Shown here piece after piece: positions 54,891 to 63,815 of a DNA stretch of 64,000 nucleotides. The notes beneath the pieces are model-generated. The model had not been told where the DNA came from. It worked only from the letters and a program-made list of their open reading frames with translations, and ran no database searches. Origin of the DNA: Natrinema halophilum (GTDB lineage: Archaea; Halobacteriota; Halobacteria; Halobacteriales; Natrialbaceae). The first letter of the stretch is position 1. Each line of letters opens with the position of its first letter. The position numbers and the translations under genes were made by a program. The DNA is taken from positions 1,426,001 to 1,490,000 of the forward strand of contig NZ_CP058601.1 of NCBI RefSeq assembly GCF_013402815.2. Reading direction: 5' to 3'.

Positions 54891-55658
54891 ATGGAGGATT
54901 GGCAGCTCTTCGTCGACGAACCGGCCGTTATAGCGGCTGCAGTGCTGGCGCTTGGGCTCGTCGTCGGCTACCTCGTCGGCCGGCTCAACGAAGAGTTGCT
55001 GTCAGCGTCGGGGGTGCCGGAAGCCGTCGAGGGAACGCCGTTCGAGCGAACCGCCCAGTCGATCGGAACGTCGACGGTCGAAATCGTCGCGCGGCTGAGC
55101 TCGTGGTTCATCTATGGGATCGCCGTTCTCACGGCGATTCATATCGCGCAATTGCTCGATACGGACGCCTTCTGGCTCCGGGTTACGGAGTTCATTCCGC
55201 AGCTTTTCATCGCCGTCCTCGTCCTCATCATCGGGTTTATCGTCGCGGACAAGTCCGAACTCATCGTCAGCGAGTATCTTCGGGGGGTCAAGCTTCCCGA
55301 CGTGTCGGTCATCCCGAAACTGGTCAAGTACTCCGTCCTCTACGTCACCTTCATCATCGCGCTGGGCCAGGTCGGCGTGCACGTACTGGCTCTTCTGATT
55401 CTCCTGACGGTGTACGCCGTCGGCGTCGTCATCGTCGGTACGGTCGCGTTCAAAGATTTCCTCGTCTCGAGTGCGGCGGGGATTTACCTGTTGCTCAATC
55501 AGCCCTACGGGATCGGCGACGAGATACGGATCGGCGACCAGTCGGGCATCGTCCAGGAGGTAGACCTGTTCGTCACCAAAATCGAGGATGACTCGGAGGA
55601 GTACATCGTTCCCAATCGGAAAGTCTTCGAGAACGGTGTCGTCCGAATGCGGGACTGA
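54891..55658 (+). CDS. Short MscS-family mechanosensitive channel
   Basis: A 255-residue protein with about four membrane segments (AAVLALGLVVGYLVGRL, LSSWFIYGIAVLTAIHIAQLL, LFIAVLVLIIGFIV, LLILLTVYAVGVVIVGTVAF) followed by a beta domain (GDEIRIGDQSGIVQEVDLFV, EEYIVPNRKVFENGVVRM). The C-terminal cytosolic vestibule of full MscS is absent. It releases solutes on osmotic downshock. It lies 2 bp after dacZ, so the two are one transcript. c-di-AMP gating is an attractive inference but not shown. Confidence 0.88.
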   Translation: MEDWQLFVDEPAVIAAAVLALGLVVGYLVGRLNEELLSASGVPEAVEGTPFERTAQSIGTSTVEIVARLSSWFIYGIAVLTAIHIAQLLDTDAFWLRVTEFIPQLFIAVLVLIIGFIVADKSELIVSEYLRGVKLPDVSVIPKLVKYSVLYVTFIIALGQVGVHVLALLILLTVYAVGVVIVGTVAFKDFLVSSAAGIYLLLNQPYGIGDEIRIGDQSGIVQEVDLFVTKIEDDSEEYIVPNRKVFENGVVRMRD

Positions 55659-55707
55659 GAGACGTTCCATAGACGCGGTGAGAAACGGGTTTCGCCGACG
55701 GGTGCGC

Positions 55708-56529
55708 CTACTCGAGCGACAGTCCCGCGTGCCAGCGATCGGCGCCAGCGTCGCGTTTGACCGCGTCCATTCTCGCCAGGAGGTGCGTGGCGAGCGACGC
55801 GGTTTCTGCGGCTCGTGATTCTCCTTCGGTCCGAAATTCGCCCGTTTCACGATTAGCGTAGACGGTACAGACCGCCCCTGCACGGAGGTCGTACAGGTTC
55901 GCGAGCGTCAAGAGGACGCTCGCCTCCATCTCGATGTTTTTGACGTTCGCCGCTTTGAGATCGGCGATCAGGTCGTCCGAGCCGGCGGCTTCGAACTCGT
56001 CGAAACCCGGCCGGCCCTGTCCAGCGTAGAACGAGTCGGCACTCATCGTGACGCCGGTGTGGTAATCGTAGCCGAGTCGCTCCGCGGCTGCGATCAGCGC
56101 AGAGACGACCTCGTGATCCGCGGCGGCCGGATAGTCCTCGCGGACGTACTCGTCGCTGGTTCCTTCCTGGCGAACCGCGCCGGTCGTGATCACGAGATCG
56201 CCCACGTCCATTTCGGGCTGGATCGCCCCGCAAGAGCCGACACGAATGAAGGTGTCGGCGCCGACGCGTGCCAGTTCCTCGAGCGCGATCGCAGCCGATG
56301 GACTGCCGATTCCGGTCGACGTAACAGAGATCGGCGTTCCGTCGTAACTGCCCGTTGCCGTCCGATATTCACGGTGGCGGGCAATGATCTCGTGGTCGTC
56401 CCAGTCGGCGACGATCGTCTCGAGACGGTCGGGATTTCCCGGTAACAGAACGGCGTCGGCGACGTCGTCGGGGCCGACCTCGAGGTGGTACTGTACGTCG
56501 GCGTTCGGGTTTTCGCTGTCGCCAGGCAT
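55708..56529 (-). CDS. Uridine phosphorylase-like nucleoside phosphorylase
   Basis: A 273-residue PNP/UDP-family enzyme. It contains VLLPGNPDRLETIVADWD, TGIGSPSAAIALEELARVGADT, RVGSCGAIQPEMDVGDLVIT and the nucleoside-binding NIEMEASVLLTLANLYDLRAG. It probably cleaves uridine (or purine nucleosides) to base and ribose-1-phosphate. A cytidine deaminase and a mutase are close by, which favours uridine. The family assignment is firm; substrate is inferred. Confidence 0.9.
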   Translation of the reverse strand: MPGDSENPNADVQYHLEVGPDDVADAVLLPGNPDRLETIVADWDDHEIIARHREYRTATGSYDGTPISVTSTGIGSPSAAIALEELARVGADTFIRVGSCGAIQPEMDVGDLVITTGAVRQEGTSDEYVREDYPAAADHEVVSALIAAAERLGYDYHTGVTMSADSFYAGQGRPGFDEFEAAGSDDLIADLKAANVKNIEMEASVLLTLANLYDLRAGAVCTVYANRETGEFRTEGESRAAETASLATHLLARMDAVKRDAGADRWHAGLSLE

Positions 56530-56588
56530 CTGCTATCGGCGGTTCGATCCGACGCTGTATATAAATGCGGGGCCCGAGTAGGAAACGT

Positions 56589-57023
56589 ATGGCACGGGGG
56601 ACGCTCGCGGACACCTACGTCGCCGCCATCCAGCACGATCTGGCCGACCTACCGGCGGATACGACCCGCGTCGGTGTCGTTCGACGTCCGACATCCTGGT
56701 TTCACGCGGCCGTCGACGAGAATCAGCCCGCCCTCGGCCCGCCCGCCGACCTGCTCGAATCGATGCGCCACCGCGAGGAAGACATGAAGATGCAAGGGCT
56801 GTGCGAAGAGGGCGCGCACAACGCCGCCTGGGACCAGGTCGGATTCGAGGAAGCGTATCGGGAGCATCTGGAGACGGAAGCCAAAGCGCAGGCGGCGCTC
56901 GCGACGCTCGAGGATCGGCTGGCGGCCGGCGAATCGGTGGCGCTGGTCTGCTACGAGAACACGGAGAAAAAACGGTGTCACCGGACGATTCTCAGGGAGG
57001 TTCTGGAGGAACGTGACCCGTAA
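56589..57023 (+). CDS. DUF488-family protein
   Basis: A 144-residue protein. The C-terminal VALVCYENTEKKRCHRTILRE is the family signature (CxExxxxxCHR). The N-terminal VGVVRRPTSWFHAAVDENQP resembles its first strand region. DUF488 proteins are uncharacterised, perhaps nucleotide- or thiol-related. The start at 56589 (MARGTLAD) is set by the domain. It is divergent from the phosphorylase gene, with 59 bp between starts. Confidence 0.88.
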   Translation: MARGTLADTYVAAIQHDLADLPADTTRVGVVRRPTSWFHAAVDENQPALGPPADLLESMRHREEDMKMQGLCEEGAHNAAWDQVGFEEAYREHLETEAKAQAALATLEDRLAAGESVALVCYENTEKKRCHRTILREVLEERDP

Positions 57024-57221
57024 CGGCTGAATTGAGCCACAGCCGCTACTGATGTGATTGACAGAGCCCCGACAAACCACGGTGGTCGGAACCAAGAGAC
57101 GTCCAAAAACGGTCAAAACGGCCCACATCGGACGAACCCGGCTTCGTCGAGCAAGATGGATCGTCCGGTGCGGTCACTCGATAGGGGCTCGGTTTACAGC
57201 GTCTTTAGGCGCGGGAAGATA

Positions 57222-57611
57222 TCAATCGAGCATGTCCTGCGTGATCGTATTCGGAAGCAGTTCACCGAGCGAGTACTCGGCAACGTCGTCGCCGCCCTCG
57301 TCGCACAGTATCACCAGTTCGTCGTCGCAGAACTCCGCGAGGGTCTGGCGACACATTCCGCAGGGAGTGACGCCGTCCCGGCGGTCAGAGCTTACGGCGA
57401 GCCGCGAGAACTCCCGGTGGCCGTTCTTGACCGCCTCAGCGATTGCGACCTCCTCGGCGTGGAGGCTGTTGCTGAAGTTCGCGTTCTCGAGGTTACAGCC
57501 GACGAAGACATCGCCGTTTGCAGTCTCTATGGCTGCGCCGACCCGGTAGTCAGAGTAGGGGACGTGGGCGCGATTCTGCACCTCGCGAGCGGCGTCGATC
57601 AAGTCGTCCAT
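57222..57611 (-). CDS. cdd: Cytidine deaminase
   Basis: A 129-residue homotetrameric-type CDA. It has YSDYRVGAAIETANGDVFVG, the zinc/catalytic HAEEVAIAEA and the metal Cys pair TPCGMCRQTLAEF. It converts cytidine to uridine, feeding the phosphorylase nearby. The mutase gene at 57654 lies upstream on the same strand, with 42 bp between. Length is normal. Confidence 0.95.
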   Translation of the reverse strand: MDDLIDAAREVQNRAHVPYSDYRVGAAIETANGDVFVGCNLENANFSNSLHAEEVAIAEAVKNGHREFSRLAVSSDRRDGVTPCGMCRQTLAEFCDDELVILCDEGGDDVAEYSLGELLPNTITQDMLD

Positions 57612-57653
57612 AGGGATCAGTTAGAACAGCGGCTACCAAAGAATATCGGCTGG

Positions 57654-59051
57654 TCACCGGTTGTCGGCCACCGCCGTCTCGATGACTGCGCGCGCCTCTG
57701 CGACGAGTTCGTCGACGGTCTCGCTCTCCGCATAGAGGCGGATGTACGGTTCCGTGCCACTCGGTCGGACGAGCAGCCACGATGCGTCCTCGAACTCCAG
57801 GCGGACACCGTACTCCGTCTCGACGGCGGCCCTCGGGAACGCGTCGGGGAGCGCAATCTCGAGGGCGGCCATGGCTTCGGATTTCGCGTCGTCCGGGCAG
57901 TCCAGGCTGACTTTTCGGTAGGGCCGTTCCGTGACCGGTTTCCGAATTGCGTCGGTGTCACCTGCTTCGTCGACGAGCGCGGCGACGGCCGAGGCGCTGA
58001 CGACGCCGTCGATCCAGCCGCCGAAGGCGGTGTGGATGTGCTTCCAGGGTTCGGCCGCAAAGACGACCTCCGTGTCTTCGCCGGCGCGGTCGCGTTCGCG
58101 GGCGATTCCTTCGTGGAGAGCTCCAAGGCGGACGCGTTCGACGCGACCGCCGGCTGCACGGACTCGCTCGTCGATGCGGGCGGACGCATTGGGTGTCGTC
58201 ACGACGACTGGATCGGCAGCGTCGCTGTCGGCAGCGTAGTGAGCCGCGACCACGGCGAGGACCGTATCTTCGTGGATCGGATCTCCATCGGAGCCGAGGA
58301 CGACGAGTCGGTCGGCGTCGCCGTCGTGGGCGAGGCCGAGATCGAACGTCCCGTCGGCGAGGAATTCGGAGAATTCAGACAGCGTTTCCGGAGTTGGCTT
58401 GCTCTCGCGGCCGGGGAAGTGGCCGTCGACAGTAGCATTGACAGCGACGACCGACGCGCCGAGGCGCTCCAGAACCTGCGGTGTCGCGAGCGATCCCATT
58501 CCGTTCCCACAGTCAACCGAGATCCGAAGCCCCGTGAGAGGGGCGTCTGGAATCCCGTCTTCGGCCTTTTCGCTTCGAATACCGAACTGATTCCGAACGT
58601 AGGCGACGACAGCGTCACGGTACCGATCGAGAACCGGGAGCCGCTCGGAGTCGCCCCACTCGTCCCAGCGAGCCAACCTCGATCCATCGGATGCGACGCG
58701 GTCCTCGATAGTCTGTTCGGCGTCGCTATCGTACTCGACGCCGTTTACGAAGAGTTTGATGCCATTGTCCGCGGGTGGGTTGTGACTCGCGGTAAGCATG
58801 ACACCTCGTCGGCCTCGCGTGGCAAACGCGAGTGCGGGCGTTGGCACCTGTCCGACGCGGCGGACGACGGCCCCGGCGCTCTCGAGACCCGCTTCCATCG
58901 CCGCGGCGAGTGCCGGACTCGTCTCTCGCCCGTCACGGCCGACAACGAACGTTTCCCCGGGTTCGCCGGCTGCCTGGCCGACTGAGAGCGCCAACCGTGG
59001 CGTCACTTCTTCGACCGGACCGCGGATTCCTGCCGTCCCAAAAAGCGTCAT
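57654..59051 (-). CDS. Phosphohexomutase/phosphomannomutase-family protein
   Basis: A 465-residue alpha-D-phosphohexomutase. The phospho-Ser is S89 in LTASHNPPADNG, the Mg loop is HDGDADRLVVLG, the sugar loop is AEPWKHIHTAFGG and the phosphate loop is RPSGTEPYIRLYAE. The gene sits directly upstream of cdd and close to a nucleoside phosphorylase on the same strand, so it may interconvert ribose-1-P and ribose-5-P or a hexose phosphate. Substrate is inferred from context. The other mutase at 5254 is in an amino-sugar context. Length is normal. Confidence 0.88.
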   Translation of the reverse strand: MTLFGTAGIRGPVEEVTPRLALSVGQAAGEPGETFVVGRDGRETSPALAAAMEAGLESAGAVVRRVGQVPTPALAFATRGRRGVMLTASHNPPADNGIKLFVNGVEYDSDAEQTIEDRVASDGSRLARWDEWGDSERLPVLDRYRDAVVAYVRNQFGIRSEKAEDGIPDAPLTGLRISVDCGNGMGSLATPQVLERLGASVVAVNATVDGHFPGRESKPTPETLSEFSEFLADGTFDLGLAHDGDADRLVVLGSDGDPIHEDTVLAVVAAHYAADSDAADPVVVTTPNASARIDERVRAAGGRVERVRLGALHEGIARERDRAGEDTEVVFAAEPWKHIHTAFGGWIDGVVSASAVAALVDEAGDTDAIRKPVTERPYRKVSLDCPDDAKSEAMAALEIALPDAFPRAAVETEYGVRLEFEDASWLLVRPSGTEPYIRLYAESETVDELVAEARAVIETAVADNR

Positions 59052-59131
59052 GTGCGTCCGTTCCGCGAGCAGATACTTAGCAACACTGCACCGGTTCTGC
59101 TCGACGTCTGTGCCAGCCGGAACTAATCGGA

Positions 59132-59770
59132 CTACTCGTCGGGGAGGTCGTCGATCAGGACGACGGCCTCACCGTCGATGACGGTCGAATCGGCGTCTTC
59201 GTTGCGGACGACCGTCTCGAGTCTGTACTGGTCGTTGCCGAGATTTTCGACGATTTCGACGCGAGCGGAGACGCGGTCACCGATACCGACCGGACCGCTG
59301 AATTCGAGATCCTGCGAGAGGTAGATGGTAAGTCCGGGTAGCCGGGCGAGAGCGGCGCTAATAAGCCCGGAAGCGAGGGTCCCGTGGACGATACGCTCGC
59401 CGAAACGGGTGTCGGCTGCGAATTCTTCGTCCAGGTGGAGCCGATTCGTGTCACCACTGACAGCGGCGAATGCGCGGACGTCGTTGTCCGTGATCGCCTT
59501 CTCGAACGTGACCGTGTCGCCGACGCTGATGCCATCGGGATCGTCGACCGTACGATCAAACTGCCAATCGAGATCGGAGTAGTCGATCGACGGAATCGGC
59601 GGAGAGACCCGTTCCCCCTCCTGGCCGTTCTCGCCATCTACAGACGGAAGCATCGCAGAAACAGCCGCTCGATTCGCAGCCGTCGCAGTTCGAAGGAACC
59701 CTCGCGTCATCGCCGACCACGCGGTCGTCATGGCGCTTAGATTATCTCCTCGAGTATTCTGGTGGGACAT
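59132..59770 (-). CDS. phaJ: MaoC-like (R)-specific enoyl-CoA hydratase
   Basis: A 212-residue protein. The hot-dog fold occupies residues 65-210, with ISVGDTVTFEKAITDNDV and the hydratase motif SGDTNRLHLDEEFAADTRFG plus IVHGTLASGLISAALARLPG. It makes (R)-3-hydroxyacyl-CoA for PHA. The N-terminal 60 residues are an extra linker. The gene is divergent from phaR, with 278 bp shared. The start at 59770 is supported by a CATATAG-like box about 27 bp upstream; ATG at 59731 is an alternative. Confidence 0.87.
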   Translation of the reverse strand: MSHQNTRGDNLSAMTTAWSAMTRGFLRTATAANRAAVSAMLPSVDGENGQEGERVSPPIPSIDYSDLDWQFDRTVDDPDGISVGDTVTFEKAITDNDVRAFAAVSGDTNRLHLDEEFAADTRFGERIVHGTLASGLISAALARLPGLTIYLSQDLEFSGPVGIGDRVSARVEIVENLGNDQYRLETVVRNEDADSTVIDGEAVVLIDDLPDE

Positions 59771-60048
59771 CTACGGGCGGCTAAGTGTGGGGTCTATATG
59801 ACTTCTTTGGCTGTTCTAATATCATTTTTCTTCCACTATGGGGCTGTAATAGCAACCTACGGAGACTCTCGATGGCGATTCCGGTCGGTAAAAATAGATT
59901 ACCAGATCGCCGTCGTATGCCGTCAGTCCGCCGGAACCGAACCGATTAGCACCACTGAATATCACTGCAAACCACTAGATGCCATCTATTGCCATGAGAT
60001 GGTGATTCGTGGAAAGGCTTATGTGATCTCCAGTCCAAAGAGCTGTTG
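59771..60048. promoter_or_regulatory. Divergent promoter region of phaJ and phaRPEC
   Basis: It carries a CATATAG-like box for phaJ and a GCTTATG box at 60017-60023, about 28 bp ahead of the phaR ATG at 60049, both leaderless arrangements. Binding sites for PhaR itself are plausible here but no palindrome could be assigned. Confidence 0.5.
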
Positions 60049-60369
60049 ATGACGGACGACTCCGACCGATCGCTCTGGTTCCCACCCGCGCTGTTCGCAG
60101 AAGGGATGCAGGAAGCAGGAGAGCAGGTCGCCGAATCCCAGCAGGAGATGATGAAGCAGTTGTTGCAGGCGACGTCGGCGAATCCGTTCGAGAACGGGTC
60201 GGCGTTCGGCCCAATGAGCATGGGAACGGCGACGTTCAAAGCCCGCGTTCAGAGCGGCGGTCGGATCAGCATTCCCGGTCCCGAACGGGAAGCCCTCGAT
60301 ATCGAAGAGGGCGATATCGTCCAGACGATCGTCGTCCCCGTCAAACGAAACCGAGAGGAGCAATCATGA
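60049..60369 (+). CDS. phaR: PhaR-like PHA regulatory protein with AbrB-type domain
   Basis: A 106-residue protein. Residues 10-50 are helical (LWFPPALFAEGMQEAGEQV, ESQQEMMKQLL). Residues 62-100 form a SpoVT/AbrB-like fold (TFKARVQSGGRISIPGPERE, DIEEGDIVQTIVV). In haloarchaeal PHA clusters this protein both regulates phasin transcription and sits on the granule. Its stop overlaps the phasin ATG by 4 bp (60366-60369). Confidence 0.88.
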   Translation: MTDDSDRSLWFPPALFAEGMQEAGEQVAESQQEMMKQLLQATSANPFENGSAFGPMSMGTATFKARVQSGGRISIPGPEREALDIEEGDIVQTIVVPVKRNREEQS

Positions 60370-60851
60370 ACCAGAATCCATTCAGCGCAGTTTTCGACGC
60401 ACAGCGTACCGCAATCGAACAGAGTCAGAATCTCACTCACGACGCCCTCGAAGCCCAGCAAATGTCGCTCGGTGCCTTCGCCGACGCGGTCGAAACGTCG
60501 AGTGCGATGTTCGAGTCGAACGCTGAAGTAACTCGCGGCGCCGTCCACGCATACTTCGACGCCGTCGAAACGGGACTTCCCGAGGGAAGCGCCGACTTCG
60601 ACGAACTCCGAGAACTCGTCGACGAAGGGTTCGACTCCGCAACCGAAGCGCAGTCCCAGTCGCTCGAGGCCGTCCTCGAAGCGATCGAGGAATCCGAAGT
60701 CGCTTACGAAGAGTTCGCCCAGAGCTACGCCGACGTCGTCGATACATCGTTCGACGCCTACCTCGACGCACACGAGCAGGTCGAGCAAAACGTCACCGCC
60801 GTCGCCGAGAACGTCGAAGAAGCCGCCGACGAGTTCGACGTTTCGGCGTAA
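60366..60851 (+). CDS. phaP: Phasin-like PHA granule protein
   Basis: A 161-residue helical, acidic protein without motifs for catalysis. It has amphipathic repeats such as DAQRTAIEQSQNLTHDALEA and SDNLE-like stretches up to DAHEQVEQNVTAVAENVEEA. It coats PHA granules, controlling their size and number. It is translationally coupled to phaR. Confidence 0.87.
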   Translation: MNQNPFSAVFDAQRTAIEQSQNLTHDALEAQQMSLGAFADAVETSSAMFESNAEVTRGAVHAYFDAVETGLPEGSADFDELRELVDEGFDSATEAQSQSLEAVLEAIEESEVAYEEFAQSYADVVDTSFDAYLDAHEQVEQNVTAVAENVEEAADEFDVSA

Positions 60852-60894
60852 CGCAGGGACGTCGTTTTTTACAGCACACCGTTACTTTTCACCC

Positions 60895-61443
60895 ATGGCA
60901 GACTCACAACCCCCGGCACAGAACTGGAACGCGTTCGTCGAGCAGTGGAACGAACAATTCCTCGATGCACTCGAGGACAACATGGAGGCCCAGGCCCGGT
61001 TCGTCGAGAGCTGGTCCGAAACGGTTGGCGACATCAGCGAGGACACCGAAATTTCCGACGGCGTCGAGGGTTACGCTCGCGCCTACGAAACGTGGATGAA
61101 CGCCTCGAAGCAGATGGTAGACCGGATGAACGATCAACTCGAGGGCGAGGACGTCGACGTCGAGGAGTTCCGTGACATCTGGCTCAATACGGCCAACGAG
61201 GCGTTCAAAGACGTCATGTCGACGACTGCGTTCGCCAAAATGACTGGCGAGACCGTCGGCGACGTTCTCGAACTCCAGCAACAAGCAGACGAGGCGTCTC
61301 AGGAGACGCTCCGGACGCTCGGCTTTGCGACCGAAACGGATGTCGTCGAAATCGGCGACCGACTCGTCGAACTCGAACGCCGCCAGCACGCCGTCGAGGA
61401 AAAACTCGACCGCGTTCTCGAACACCTAGAAGACGAGCAATGA
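60895..61443 (+). CDS. phaE: PHA synthase subunit PhaE
   Basis: A 182-residue helical, acidic protein. It begins [20 protein letters not shown] and ends with a coiled-coil-like [20 protein letters not shown]. It matches the short PhaE of haloarchaeal class III synthases, which activates PhaC. Its stop overlaps the phaC ATG (ATGA at 61440-61443). The 43 bp before its start carries a short AT box. Confidence 0.9.
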   Translation: MADSQPPAQNWNAFVEQWNEQFLDALEDNMEAQARFVESWSETVGDISEDTEISDGVEGYARAYETWMNASKQMVDRMNDQLEGEDVDVEEFRDIWLNTANEAFKDVMSTTAFAKMTGETVGDVLELQQQADEASQETLRTLGFATETDVVEIGDRLVELERRQHAVEEKLDRVLEHLEDEQ

Positions 61444-62903
61444 AAAACCCGTATTCGATCGCACTGGACATGCAGCGCCAGGCCTGGGAGGGCGCGGCCG
61501 ATCTGGCGGACAAAACCACAGTCGCACCGGAACGAACCGAAACCTCGGAGAACGTCGAGGTCGGGCAGACGCCGAGCGAGGTCGTTTACGAGGAGAACAA
61601 ACTGCGGCTCCTTCACTACGAGCCGATGACGGAAGAGCAACACGACATACCGATCCTCGTCGTGTACGCACTGATCAACAAGCCCTACATCCTCGATTTG
61701 CAACCCGACCGCTCGGTCGTCCAGACGCTGCTCGAGGCAGGCTTCGACGTCTACCTGATCGACTGGGGTGAACCGTCCAAACTCGATCGGACGCTGTCGC
61801 TTTCCGATTACGTCAACCGGTACATCGACAACTGCGTCGACGTCGTTCGCGAGCGCTCCGGTCAGGATGCGATCAACATCCTCGGCTACTGCATGGGCGG
61901 CACGAAATCGGCCATGTACGCGTCGCTGTACCCCGAAAAAGTCAAGAATCTGGCGCTTATGGCTGCTGGCCTCTGTTTTGACGGGGACGGCGGCGTCCTC
62001 GAGCTCTGGGGAGCTGAAGCGTACTACGATCCGGAGACAGTCACCGAAACCTTCGACAACGTCCCGTCCGAGTTCCTGGACGTCGGCTTTGCGCTGATGG
62101 ACCCGGTTGCCAACAACGTCACGAAGTACGTCCGGTTCTACGACAACGTCGAGGACGAAGATTTCGTCGAAAACTTCGCCCGAATGGAGCGCTGGCTCGA
62201 CGAGGGAATCGACGTCGCAGGCGAGGCCTACGAAGAGTTCATCCGCGACATTTACCAGGAAAACAAGCTCTACCGGAACGAACTGACGCTGGATGGCGAG
62301 CGCGTCGATCTCTCCAAAATCGACATGCCCGTCCTTCAGATCGTCGCTGAATACGACCACCTCATCCCACCGTCGGCCTCCAAACCGTTCAACGACGTCA
62401 TCCAGTCCGAAGACACCGAGATACTCGAGTTCGCGACGGGCCACATCGGGATGTCCGTCTCCTCGCGAAGCCACGCGGACCTCTGGCCCCAGGTCTGTGA
62501 CTGGTTCGAGGAGCGGTCGAACGGGACGGAGGCCGAGCTCGAAACGGAGACGGATACCGAAACGCCGCCCGAAACGGATGCTGCGCTCGCCGAAGACGCA
62601 GGTGACGAATCGGGTATCGAAGACCTCGCTGACGGCGGCTCGAACGTCGAGACGACCTCGAGTTCCGACGTCGCTGCCGAAGGCGAAGACGAAATCGAAC
62701 ACGTCGCCGACGAGATCGGATCGAAAACCGACGACCTCACCGAACTAACCGGCATCGGTCAGACATACTCGGACGCTCTCGCCGCCGCCGGGATCGAGAC
62801 GTTCGATGATCTCGCAGATGCCGATGTCGAGGAGCTCACGACCGAGACGGGGATTGCTCCAGCCCGGATCGAAGGGTGGATCGAGCAGGCTCGCGAACGG
62901 TAG
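61440..62903 (+). CDS. phaC: Class III PHA synthase PhaC with C-terminal HhH extension
   Basis: A 487-residue alpha/beta-hydrolase. The nucleophile is C151 in [14 protein letters not shown] (lipase-box-like GxCxG), with D306 in [10 protein letters not shown] and H335 in ATGHIGMSV; this is the class III triad. The catalytic core ends near residue 358. Residues 360-428 are acidic linker ([20 protein letters not shown]). Residues 430-487 form a helix-hairpin-helix-like domain ([40 protein letters not shown]). Such extensions occur in some haloarchaeal PhaC proteins; DNA or protein binding is inferred. Confidence 0.94.
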   Translation: MKNPYSIALDMQRQAWEGAADLADKTTVAPERTETSENVEVGQTPSEVVYEENKLRLLHYEPMTEEQHDIPILVVYALINKPYILDLQPDRSVVQTLLEAGFDVYLIDWGEPSKLDRTLSLSDYVNRYIDNCVDVVRERSGQDAINILGYCMGGTKSAMYASLYPEKVKNLALMAAGLCFDGDGGVLELWGAEAYYDPETVTETFDNVPSEFLDVGFALMDPVANNVTKYVRFYDNVEDEDFVENFARMERWLDEGIDVAGEAYEEFIRDIYQENKLYRNELTLDGERVDLSKIDMPVLQIVAEYDHLIPPSASKPFNDVIQSEDTEILEFATGHIGMSVSSRSHADLWPQVCDWFEERSNGTEAELETETDTETPPETDAALAEDAGDESGIEDLADGGSNVETTSSSDVAAEGEDEIEHVADEIGSKTDDLTELTGIGQTYSDALAAAGIETFDDLADADVEELTTETGIAPARIEGWIEQARER

Positions 62904-63037
62904 TTCGCGTCCGAGCCGCGCCACCGATCGGGCACATCGGACGCTCGCCTCAGTCGGCTCGCGCTGCGGACTCTGGCCACCATTTCAGCCGGCAGCCGAA
63001 TTCACACCCACAGTGAATATTTTGCAAATCAATAGGA

Positions 63038-63049
63038 CGTTATTTATCA
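63038..63049 (+). promoter_or_regulatory. Candidate TATA box for phaB
   Basis: CGTTATTTATCA-like segment with TTATTTAT at 63040-63047, about 27 bp before the ATG at 63072. This suggests separate leaderless transcription of phaB. Confidence 0.5.
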
Positions 63050-63071
63050 CCGGACGTCGAACGTTCAAACC

Positions 63072-63815
63072 ATGTCTATGGACGGTCGAACCTGTGTCAT
63101 CACTGGCTCAGCACGGGGTATCGGTCGAGGCATTGCCGAATACCTCGGCGAAGAGGGAGCGAACGTAGTCGTCAACTACCGGACGTCAGAAGGGGCGGCA
63201 CACGACGCCATCGACGCTATCGAATCCAAAGGTGGCTCCGCAGTCGCAGCCAAAGCCGACGTCAGCGACCGCGCGGAGGTCGAGCACATTCGCGAGGTCT
63301 GTCACGACGCATTCGGTCAGTGCGACGTACTGGTGAACAACGCCGGGATAACGGCCGACAAGCAATTCACCGAAATGTCCCGCGAAGAGTGGGACCGTGT
63401 GATGGACATCAACCTCGGCGGTATGTTCAACTGCACCCAGTTGTTCTACGACGATATCTGGAACGCCGACGAGGGCCGACTGATCAACATCTCGAGCGTC
63501 GTCGGGAAACAGGGTAACTTTGGACAGGCGAATTACGCCACCGCGAAAAGCGGCATGTTCGGATTCACGCGGACGATCGCCCTCGAATTCGCCCAGGGAG
63601 GGTCGACGGCGAACTGCGTCGCACCGGGCTTTACCGCCACCGACATGCTCGAGAGCGTCCCCGACAAGGTACTCGATCGGATCATCGCGGGAATCCCACT
63701 CGAACGACTCGCAGAAGTCGAGGACATCGCGGCGGTCGTGCGGTTTCTCGCGAGCGAAGATTCCTCGTACGTAACGGGAGAAGTGATCGACGTCAACGGT
63801 GGGATGGATCTCTAA
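63072..63815 (+). CDS. phaB: Acetoacetyl-CoA reductase
   Basis: A 247-residue SDR. It has the NADPH motif TGSARGIGRGIAEYLGEEG, NNAGITADKQF, the catalytic Ser in INISSVVGKQG and YxxxK in YATAKSGMFGFTR. TADKQFTEMS and the C-terminal VTGEVIDVNGGMDL are PhaB-like. It reduces acetoacetyl-CoA to (R)-3-hydroxybutyryl-CoA for PhaC. A beta-ketothiolase is not in the window. The remaining 185 bases to the window end hold no gene. Confidence 0.92.
   Translation: MSMDGRTCVITGSARGIGRGIAEYLGEEGANVVVNYRTSEGAAHDAIDAIESKGGSAVAAKADVSDRAEVEHIREVCHDAFGQCDVLVNNAGITADKQFTEMSREEWDRVMDINLGGMFNCTQLFYDDIWNADEGRLINISSVVGKQGNFGQANYATAKSGMFGFTRTIALEFAQGGSTANCVAPGFTATDMLESVPDKVLDRIIAGIPLERLAEVEDIAAVVRFLASEDSSYVTGEVIDVNGGMDL

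Noticed and set aside
57054-58985. 643-residue frame on the plus strand
   Set aside because: It runs antisense to cdd and the phosphohexomutase gene, which are supported by motifs; high GC makes long shadow frames.
61299-62702. 467-residue frame on the minus strand
   Set aside because: Antisense shadow of phaE and phaC, without recognisable domains.
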